Positions 1 through 5,118 of a DNA stretch of 7,445 nucleotides are shown here, piece by piece. Origin of the DNA: Oscillospiraceae bacterium. GTDB taxonomy: Bacteria; Bacillota; Clostridia; Saccharofermentanales; Saccharofermentanaceae. A program made the position numbers and the translations under genes. The notes under the pieces are model-generated. The model saw only the letters and a list, made by a program, of their open reading frames with translations. It did no database searches and was not told where the DNA came from. The stretch's first letter is position 1. Each line of letters begins with the position of its first letter. The stretch spans positions 1-7,445 of the forward strand of contig CACZPC010000030.1 of the NCBI GenBank assembly GCA_902782985.1, given 5' to 3'.

Positions 1-804
1 CTTACCGTCAGCTGCCTTCTCGAGTGCCTCAAGGCTCTTGATAGCTACAAGACCCTGATCAGCGCCAACGTCCTTGATCATCTGAAGGCCCTTAGCCGTA
101 GCTTCCTGTACCTTGAGGATAGCCTCAGCCTGACCTTCAGCCTCACGGATGGCTGCTTCTCTCTTAGCCTCGGCACGAAGGATAGCTGACTCCTTCTCAC
201 CTTCTGCTACACGGATAGCGGATTCCTTCTGACCTTCTGCGATGAGGATCGACTCTCTCTTCTCTCGCTCAGCCTTCATCTGCTTCTCCATGGCTACCTG
301 GATCTCACGGGGAGGAAGGATATTCTTGAGCTCAACTCTGTTTACCTTTATACCCCAGGGATCCGTTGCCTCATCAAGGATCTCACGCATCTTCGTGTTG
401 ATGATGTCACGGCTCGTAAGTGTCTGGTCGAGCTCGAGATCACCGATGATGTTACGAAGTGTCGTAGCAGAAAGATTCTCGATAGCAAGGATAGGCTTCT
501 CAATGCCGTATGTATAGAGCTTGGGATCTACGATCTGATAGAAAAGGACTGTATCGATCTGCATTGTAACGTTATCCTTTGTGATAACGGCCTGAGGTGC
601 GAAATCAGCTACCTTCTCCTTAAGTGAGATCCTCTTGGCGACTCTGTCGATGATCGGGACCTTGAAGTGAATACCGGTATCCCAAGTCGTCTTATATGCT
701 CCGAGGCGCTCAACGATAAATGTTGTTGCCTGAGGAACGATCTTAATACAAGAAACAACGATAATAATAAGTACTACCGAAAAAGCAATAATTGCAGGAA
801 TCAT
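1..804 (-). CDS. SPFH/Band 7 (stomatin/paraslipin-like) protein, 3' end cut by window edge
   Basis: Visible: 268 residues from the ATG, then the window ends with the frame still open. Residues 4-22 form one hydrophobic N-terminal helix. The SPFH domain follows at about 23-175, opening with PQATTFIVERLG, a stomatin/paraslipin signature, and including an RDIIN stretch near 132-136. After it comes a long Glu/Ala/Lys-rich coiled coil (about 175-235). Family knowledge: such proteins oligomerise at the inner face of the membrane, organise lipid microdomains and often act with an NfeD partner; the best known bacterial relative is QmcA. The start is firm: AAGGAGGGT lies 6 nt upstream and the membrane helix begins at once. 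It follows the nfeD-like gene by 28 nt, so the two are probably co-transcribed. Paraslipins are usually about 300-330 residues, so perhaps 40-60 are missing. The exact subfamily and cargo cannot be told. Confidence 0.93.
   Translation of the reverse strand, partial: MIPAIIAFSVVLIIIVVSCIKIVPQATTFIVERLGAYKTTWDTGIHFKVPIIDRVAKRISLKEKVADFAPQAVITKDNVTMQIDTVLFYQIVDPKLYTYGIEKPILAIENLSATTLRNIIGDLELDQTLTSRDIINTKMREILDEATDPWGIKVNRVELKNILPPREIQVAMEKQMKAEREKRESILIAEGQKESAIRVAEGEKESAILRAEAKREAAIREAEGQAEAILKVQEATAKGLQMIKDVGADQGLVAIKSLEALEKAADGK
109..240 (-). repeat. Four imperfect 33-nt (11-residue) tandem repeats in the SPFH coiled coil
   Basis: Residues 189-232 of the SPFH protein fall into four units of 11 residues: AEGQKESAIRV, AEGEKESAILR, AEAKREAAIRE and AEGQAEAILKV. 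The repeat is visible in the DNA as recurring 33-nt blocks. Hendecad periodicity is typical of the coiled-coil stalk of stomatin/flotillin-type proteins, so this is probably structural protein sequence and not a separate DNA element. Confidence 0.8.
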
Positions 805-810
805 ATTGTT

Positions 811-819
811 ACCCTCCTT
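811..819 (-). promoter_or_regulatory. Ribosome binding site of the SPFH gene
   Basis: The minus strand reads AAGGAGGGT followed by AACAAT and then ATG, a near-perfect Shine-Dalgarno at ideal spacing. It fixes the SPFH start at 804 and shows that this organism uses ordinary strong ribosome binding sites, which makes the SD-less starts elsewhere in the window stand out. Confidence 0.85.
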
Positions 820-832
820 CTAAACGATTATA

Positions 833-1282
833 TCATTTAACTTCTTCTACGATGAGCTTAACGCCTTCCATGGAAAGGACCTTGACCTTGGCACCTTCGT
901 TAATGACCTTATCTGCCTTGGCACTCCAGACCTGACCTAATACCTTGATCTGGCCCTTACCGTCCATCGGGTCGATCGTCTTGATAACGATCCCCTCGTG
1001 ACCCAGGACACGATCCGCGTTAGTCGGACTCAGTTCTCTCTTATGCTTAGCGTCGAACATCGGTCTTATCCATATCAGGCAAGCTATGAAACATACTACT
1101 GATACAGCAATCATAGCTATTACCTGAGCAGCTACGGGTGCTCCGCAAAGATCCATTACCGCTGCTACGAGACAACCTGCCGCACACCAGACTGTGGTGA
1201 TACCGAGCGTTACTGCTTCGATTATCAGGAATACGACCATAAGTACAAGCCAAATGATCCACATATCAACATTCATAGGCAT
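833..1282 (-). CDS. NfeD-like membrane protein (short form)
   Basis: A 149-residue protein with the short NfeD (NfeD1b) layout. Residues about 8-72 hold three closely spaced hydrophobic segments, interrupted by LGITTVWCAAGCLVAA and ending at WIRPMF. After a charged linker, residues about 91-149 form a small beta-rich OB-fold domain with VLGHEGIVIKTI, GQIKVLGQVWSAKA and a hydrophobic C-terminal strand. Family knowledge: NfeD proteins are encoded beside SPFH/stomatin genes and are thought to bind them in the membrane; the short form lacks the ClpP-like protease domain of long NfeD, and none is present here. Start choice: GGGAGGT sits 8 nt before this ATG, whereas the second ATG two codons later would have 14 nt spacing. 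It is the first gene of a probable two-gene operon with the SPFH gene. Its molecular role is unproven; the family assignment is firm. Confidence 0.9.
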   Translation of the reverse strand: MPMNVDMWIIWLVLMVVFLIIEAVTLGITTVWCAAGCLVAAVMDLCGAPVAAQVIAMIAVSVVCFIACLIWIRPMFDAKHKRELSPTNADRVLGHEGIVIKTIDPMDGKGQIKVLGQVWSAKADKVINEGAKVKVLSMEGVKLIVEEVK

Positions 1283-1290
1283 ATCCGCTT

Positions 1291-1297
1291 ACCTCCC
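1291..1297 (-). promoter_or_regulatory. Ribosome binding site of the nfeD-like gene
   Basis: GGGAGGT on the minus strand lies 8 nt before the ATG at 1282. It favours that ATG over the one at 1276. Confidence 0.75.
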
Positions 1298-1317
1298 TCA
1301 TTCTTAATCTTAAAGAA

Positions 1318-1347
1318 ATTATATATCCTGACATTTTGTCTTTTCAA
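1318..1347 (-). promoter_or_regulatory. Likely sigma-A promoter for the nfeD-SPFH operon
   Basis: On the minus strand a TTGAAA box (1342-1347) is separated by 18 bp from a perfect TATAAT (1318-1323). Transcription would start near 1311, giving a leader of about 28 nt that contains the ribosome binding site. Seen directly as a consensus match; activity is inferred. Confidence 0.65.
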
Positions 1348-1393
1348 TGATTCCGGAACCAACTTATACAATTCTTTAACTTTGCTTTATGCT

Positions 1394-1422
1394 TTGACAA
1401 TACTTTGCTTTCAAGCTATTGT
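1394..1422 (+). promoter_or_regulatory. Likely sigma-A promoter of the acyltransferase gene, leaderless geometry
   Basis: A perfect -35 TTGACA (1394-1399), a 17-bp spacer and a -10 TATTGT (1417-1422, 4 of 6 consensus) lie directly before the gene. Only six bases separate the -10 from the ATG at 1429, so the expected first transcribed base is the A of the start codon. The region has no Shine-Dalgarno. A 10-bp direct repeat (1379-1388 and 1402-1411) brackets the -35 box. Confidence 0.6.
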
Positions 1423-1428
1423 TAACAC

Positions 1429-2448
1429 ATGCGAAAGACATATATCGACTACATGAAAGCCATCGGTGCGCTGCTCGTTCTGATCGCTCATTCGATATCG
1501 TATTATTCCGTGACGTATAAGCTCGTAAGCCGCCCGATCGGTGTGTGCGGCAATCTTTGTTATGCCGTCAACGGAGCCGTGTTTTTTGTGATCGCGGGAT
1601 TGCTGTGCCACAGGCAGCCTGTCGGCGGATTCTATCTCAAAAAGATCAAGAGGATCCTCATCCCATGCCTGTTCTTCAGTTGTCTTAAGATAATCTATAC
1701 AGTATTTATTTCAGATCAATATGCCCACTCGGAGACTCTTCAGGGCGTGTTGACCGATGCATTCATCTACGGCAGACTCTACTGGTTTCCATATACGATC
1801 TTCGTGATATTCCTGACGGCGCCTCTGTTCTGGAGTGATAAGAAAGACAAAGGGCGGAAAAGTCTTATCCTTCCGACGGTCCTCTTCGCGATATTTCTGA
1901 TACTTGATATCGTATTATCCGCCCTTCATCTGGAAAATGCCTTTTTGTATTTTCAGCTTAATAATGTCTGTATCTATATGCCGTTCTTCCTCATGGGAAT
2001 GATCATTTCGAGGCTTGATATCGACAGGATGGAAACAGCCCTGGTCAGAGGCTGGGGCGTAAAGACAGTCGCAAGCCTCCTTCTTACCGGACTTGCAGCT
2101 TTCATCCTCGTATATGACATGGGAGACGGCGACGAGACAAGAGTCATGTGGGAACTTCCCTACTACATCAGGTTTCTGACGGCACTGCCGCTTATCTATC
2201 TGATATTTATCGCATCCTACAAGCTTCCTGCAGATATTAAGCCGTTAAGGCTCGCAGGTGAATTCTCGCTTCAGATAATGCTCTTTGACAGTATCTTCAG
2301 GACGGTTATCATATCGATCCTGGGCAGAGTTGCCGATAACGGGGAATGGATGATCCCGGTAGTGACGATATCGAGCCTCATCCTGTCGGTAATATCTTCT
2401 TACCTGATACGGAAGATCCCTTATGTCAGGACATTATTCGGACTTTAA
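1429..2448 (+). CDS. Membrane acyltransferase, acyltransferase-3 family
   Basis: A 339-residue, strongly hydrophobic protein with about ten predicted membrane segments. Family marks: the N-terminal YIDYMKAIGALLVLIAHS, where His21 matches the conserved catalytic histidine; VFFVIAGLLC (51-60), equivalent to the FFxxSG motif; YLKKIKRILIPCLFF (69-83), the basic RxxRLxP-like motif; and GRLYWFPYTI (115-124), like the family's LWFL region. Proteins of this family O-acylate sugars of exopolysaccharide, cell wall or other surface glycans at the membrane. The acceptor here is unknown, as no glycan genes lie nearby. Start: an in-frame TAA at 1423-1425 makes ATG 1429 the most upstream possible, and it gives the usual family N-terminus. 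It has no Shine-Dalgarno and may be translated from a leaderless mRNA. It is the only plus-strand gene, and its last 15 bp overlap the end of truA. Confidence 0.9.
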   Translation: MRKTYIDYMKAIGALLVLIAHSISYYSVTYKLVSRPIGVCGNLCYAVNGAVFFVIAGLLCHRQPVGGFYLKKIKRILIPCLFFSCLKIIYTVFISDQYAHSETLQGVLTDAFIYGRLYWFPYTIFVIFLTAPLFWSDKKDKGRKSLILPTVLFAIFLILDIVLSALHLENAFLYFQLNNVCIYMPFFLMGMIISRLDIDRMETALVRGWGVKTVASLLLTGLAAFILVYDMGDGDETRVMWELPYYIRFLTALPLIYLIFIASYKLPADIKPLRLAGEFSLQIMLFDSIFRTVIISILGRVADNGEWMIPVVTISSLILSVISSYLIRKIPYVRTLFGL

Positions 2449-3213
2449 AGGATCCGCCTTCCACTTTTCCCAGTCGTAATATACTTCTTCGAGCGTTAAT
2501 CCTTCCGGGGGCAATGTCATGCCTGCATTCTTTCTTTGAGGATCGGCGAAAAGCCTTTCGACATCTTCGGGAGTGAGCTTGCCGAGTCCCGCATAGAGCA
2601 AAGTCCCGCTCATTATCCTTACCATATTGTAGAGGAAAGCTTCGCCCTGGACTTCTATCTCGATCATTCCCGGTATCTGTCCGCGCCTTACATTTACGGC
2701 GAATACCTTACGGACAGTCGTATTCTGACTTCCGCCTGCGGCACAGAAGGCTGCATAATCATGTTCGCCTGCCATTACGGCAGCCGCAGCCTGCATTGCT
2801 TTAATATCGGGCTCGAAAGAAACGAAATGCGAATATCTGGCAACAAGCGGGCTCCTGGTCTTGGCACAGAAGAGCCTGTAGATATATCGCTTACCGAGAG
2901 TACAGAACCTGGCATTGAAGTCCTCTTTGACATAGACTGCCTTCTTTACCGACAGATCATCCGGAAGATGGCAATTAACGGCCAGCGGGATCTTATCAGC
3001 CGGAATATAAAACGGGACGTCACAGGAACTGATGTGCCCGCGCGCATGTACGCCCGAGTCAGTCCTGGAACATCCCGTTACATTAATATCCTGTTTGTAA
3101 ACTGCCGACAGTGCTTCGTTCAAAACCTGCTGGACGGATCTGCCGTTATCCTGATACTGGAATCCGACAAAATCGGTACCGTCATATTCGCATGTAAGAG
3201 CGATCTTCGGCAT
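2434..3213 (-). CDS. truA: tRNA pseudouridine(38-40) synthase TruA
   Basis: TruA converts uridines 38-40 of the tRNA anticodon arm to pseudouridine in the cytoplasm. The 259 residues match the usual length. Visible motifs: N-terminal LTCEYDGTDFVGFQ; GCSRTDSGVHARGH (47-60) with catalytic Asp52; FNARF then KRYIYRL, with Tyr110 the conserved active-site tyrosine; HDYAAF (151-156); and FLYNMVR (193-199) with its conserved arginine. The start is fixed by the family N-terminus, but no Shine-Dalgarno precedes it. It begins 10 nt after the stop of the ROK kinase gene, so translational coupling to that gene is likely. TruA normally sits directly after ecfT in this neighbourhood; here the kinase gene comes between. 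Its last 15 bp overlap the convergent acyltransferase gene, leaving no room for an intergenic terminator. Confidence 0.97.
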   Translation of the reverse strand: MPKIALTCEYDGTDFVGFQYQDNGRSVQQVLNEALSAVYKQDINVTGCSRTDSGVHARGHISSCDVPFYIPADKIPLAVNCHLPDDLSVKKAVYVKEDFNARFCTLGKRYIYRLFCAKTRSPLVARYSHFVSFEPDIKAMQAAAAVMAGEHDYAAFCAAGGSQNTTVRKVFAVNVRRGQIPGMIEIEVQGEAFLYNMVRIMSGTLLYAGLGKLTPEDVERLFADPQRKNAGMTLPPEGLTLEEVYYDWEKWKADPLKSE

Positions 3214-3223
3214 TTCGAAATGA

Positions 3224-4213
3224 TCAGACGGCGCTGGATATACCGTCGATCTTATCGTCAGCGCATGCCTTACCCATCATGGCAGCTCCGACGATACCTG
3301 CGTCATTGCCCATCTCGGCAAGCTTGATCTGAGTCTTTCTTACGCCAGGACCGAAGTAAGGTCTGGACATTGTCTTCTCCTGAAGGGGTACAAGAAGAGG
3401 ATCTCCTTCATTGCAGACACCACCGCCGACTACGAGTACTTCAGGCATAAACGTGTTGATGGCATTTGCAAGACCGTCCGCGAGATAATCCGTATATTCA
3501 TCGATCACCTGAGCCGCTACCTTATCGCCGCGTCTCATTGCAATGAAAGCGATCTTGGCATTGATCTTTCCTTCTTCTTCGATGACCTTATTGAGCTCTG
3601 AATCGGGATTTGCCTCTGCAGCCTCTTTTGTCATCCTGACGAGTGCGCTGGCTGAACCGTACTTCTCAAAGCAGCCCTTACGTCCGCAAGAGCACTGAAG
3701 ACCGCCTGATACCAGGACGGTATGACCGAACTCTGAGCCGGCCTGATTAAATCCTGAATAGATCCTGCCGCCGATGATGACACCTGCACCTATACCGGTA
3801 CCGAGTGTGATAGTGACAGAATCCTTGATGCCCTTGGCTGCGCCTGCTACTGCCTCAGCCATACCTGCGCAGTTCGCATCATTATCGATATATACCGGAA
3901 GATCTACGACTTCTCTGATGAGTCTTCTCATGGGAGCCATGTTGAAAGGAAGGTTGTTCGCATATACAAGTGCGCCAGCCTTATTATCAGGTGTTCCCGG
4001 GGATCCGATACCGATAGCGGTAACATCTGCTACCTTAAGTCCGGCTTCCTCGATCACCTTAAGAGTGAGCTCGCCCATGTCTTTGATGATCTCTTCCATG
4101 GGTCTTTCCGCATGAGTCTTAATGCTCTGCTTGTTGAGCATCTTTCCTTCTTCTGTAACGATACCTGCCTTAATGTTGGTACCGCCCAAGTCTATGCCTA
4201 CATAATATGCCAT
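3224..4213 (-). CDS. ROK-family sugar kinase, probable glucokinase (GlcK type)
   Basis: A 329-residue cytoplasmic kinase with full ROK architecture. YVGIDLGGTNIKAGIV (4-19) is the N-terminal phosphate-binding loop. VYIDNDANC (107-115) carries the catalytic base Asp112. LGTGIGAGVIIGGRI (137-151) is the second nucleotide-binding segment. EFGH (161-164) with CSCGRKGCFE (174-183) forms the ROK zinc site (His164, Cys174, Cys176, Cys181). VVGGGV near 261-266 is the late ATP-site motif. Such enzymes phosphorylate glucose or related hexoses with ATP; glucose is the most likely substrate by overall resemblance, but other sugars cannot be excluded. There is no N-terminal helix-turn-helix, so it is a kinase and not a ROK repressor. 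A GGAAGG-type ribosome binding site precedes the ATG. It lies between ecfT and truA, an unusual place, behind its own probable promoter, and probably carries truA as the second gene of its transcript. Confidence 0.92.
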   Translation of the reverse strand: MAYYVGIDLGGTNIKAGIVTEEGKMLNKQSIKTHAERPMEEIIKDMGELTLKVIEEAGLKVADVTAIGIGSPGTPDNKAGALVYANNLPFNMAPMRRLIREVVDLPVYIDNDANCAGMAEAVAGAAKGIKDSVTITLGTGIGAGVIIGGRIYSGFNQAGSEFGHTVLVSGGLQCSCGRKGCFEKYGSASALVRMTKEAAEANPDSELNKVIEEEGKINAKIAFIAMRRGDKVAAQVIDEYTDYLADGLANAINTFMPEVLVVGGGVCNEGDPLLVPLQEKTMSRPYFGPGVRKTQIKLAEMGNDAGIVGAAMMGKACADDKIDGISSAV

Positions 4214-4221
4214 AGAGTTGT

Positions 4222-4230
4222 CTTCCTTCC
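4222..4230 (-). promoter_or_regulatory. Ribosome binding site of the ROK kinase gene
   Basis: The minus strand reads GGAAGGAAG ending 8 nt before the ATG at 4213. It is purine-rich and fits an imperfect Shine-Dalgarno (AAGGA core, about 10 nt before the ATG). It supports the start that gives the standard ROK N-terminus. Confidence 0.6.
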
Positions 4231-4263
4231 GTGGTAGTTTCTTATCCTGCGTACGCCTGACCT

Positions 4264-4277
4264 TGCGTCAAAACGCA
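4264..4277. promoter_or_regulatory. Dyad TGCGT-N4-ACGCA at the expected transcription start of the kinase gene
   Basis: A 14-bp inverted repeat (5-bp arms, 4-nt centre) spans the start point predicted from the promoter at 4281-4309. A second palindrome, GCGTACGC at 4249-4256, lies 18 bp further into the leader, centre to centre, and shares the GCGT/ACGC half-sites. Position and symmetry fit an operator for a dimeric repressor, or a small leader hairpin. The plus strand has a T-rich run after the dyad, but no plus-strand gene ends here, so I do not call it a terminator. Confidence 0.3.
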
Positions 4278-4280
4278 TTT

Positions 4281-4309
4281 ATTTTATCACACGGGAAGTG
4301 CTTTGTCTT
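4281..4309 (-). promoter_or_regulatory. Possible promoter for the ROK kinase and truA
   Basis: On the minus strand AAGACA (4304-4309, 4 of 6 consensus) and TAAAAT (4281-4286, 5 of 6) are 17 bp apart. Transcription would begin near 4274, leaving a leader of about 60 nt. The -35 box touches the ecfT stop codon. The match is moderate, but a 95-bp gap in an otherwise tight minus-strand block makes a promoter plausible. Confidence 0.4.
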
Positions 4310-5118
4310 TAACGACTGATAAATTCACATACAAGTATTGCAGCCGCTCCGAGTAACAGTAATACCGCTGCTACGATATCTGCTTTTCTTATCTTTAACG
4401 GATTAAGCTTTGTCCTGCCCGTGCCGCCTCTGTAGCATCGTGCATCCATTGCCACGGCAAGCTCCTCGGCATGCTTGAAGCTGGAAACGAAGAGAGGGAT
4501 CAAAACGGTTATGTAGCCTTTGATCCTGTTGATGACGGTACCGGTATCGTAGTCCGCACCTCTTGATACCTGAGCTTTCATTATCTTGTCCGTTTCCTCC
4601 GACAAAGTAGGTATGAATCTTAAAGCTATCGACATCATCATCGCCATCTCATGCACCGGTACCTTGAAGACCTTAAGCGGCGCAAAGAGGGACTCGAGTG
4701 CATCGGAAGTCTTAAGCGGAGTGGTTGTAAGCGTCAGCAGTACACTCGTAGACAATATCAGAAGGATTATCCTTACCGCCATAAGTATCGCCTTTTGTAT
4801 ACCTTCACTTGTAATTATGATCCTGTGCCAGGTATAAAGAACTTCTCCGTCTCTTATCGAAAAGATATTCAGTATGAATATAAATCCCGCCAGAGGAATT
4901 ATAGGCATCAATGTGGATCTTATTACCTTGAGTGGGATCTTGGCCACAACCAGCTGGATCAACGTCACGAAAGCCGCAATTATCAGAGCCGGAGGAGACT
5001 TGACCATGAAGAGAGCCACCAGATAAATGATATACATGACGATCTTGATCCTGGGATCAGTCCTGTGAAGCGGGGATCTTGTGTCGCAATACTTGCCGAG
5101 GGTCATTTCCTTAAGCAT
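4309..5118 (-). CDS. ecfT: Energy-coupling factor transporter transmembrane subunit EcfT
   Basis: EcfT is the membrane scaffold that links the two ECF ATPases to a substrate-binding S component for uptake of vitamins or other micronutrients. The 269 residues match the CbiQ/EcfT family. The N-terminus GKYCDTRSPLHRTDPRIKI (8-26) is the family's GxYxPxxSxLHxLDPRxK motif. Membrane segments lie at about 25-40, 43-60, 70-86, 108-130 and 248-267. Two cytoplasmic coupling motifs are present: AQVSRG (182-187) and AMDARCYRG (223-231), each with the Ala-Arg-Gly pattern that docks in the ATPase grooves. The ATG overlaps the end of the ATPase gene by 8 nt, and its ribosome binding site lies inside that gene, implying coupled translation and fixed stoichiometry. 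No S component is encoded nearby, so it probably serves several encoded elsewhere. Confidence 0.96.
   Translation of the reverse strand: MLKEMTLGKYCDTRSPLHRTDPRIKIVMYIIYLVALFMVKSPPALIIAAFVTLIQLVVAKIPLKVIRSTLMPIIPLAGFIFILNIFSIRDGEVLYTWHRIIITSEGIQKAILMAVRIILLILSTSVLLTLTTTPLKTSDALESLFAPLKVFKVPVHEMAMMMSIALRFIPTLSEETDKIMKAQVSRGADYDTGTVINRIKGYITVLIPLFVSSFKHAEELAVAMDARCYRGGTGRTKLNPLKIRKADIVAAVLLLLGAAAILVCEFISR

Noticed and set aside
1047..1262. 71-codon minus-strand frame inside the nfeD-like gene
   Set aside because: It is an out-of-frame shadow, without a ribosome binding site or membrane segments, of a gene whose own frame shows the NfeD layout.
2536..3327. Plus-strand open frame of 263 codons opposite truA
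   Set aside because: It lies wholly antisense to truA and the end of the kinase gene, has no recognisable domain or ribosome binding site, and its composition is what the TruA codons produce on the other strand.
4264..4290. Hairpin plus T-rich run read as a terminator
   Set aside because: The T-rich side is on the plus strand, where no transcript ends; in the minus direction, in which ecfT is transcribed, the hairpin is followed by AAGGTCAGG, so it is not an intrinsic terminator of ecfT.
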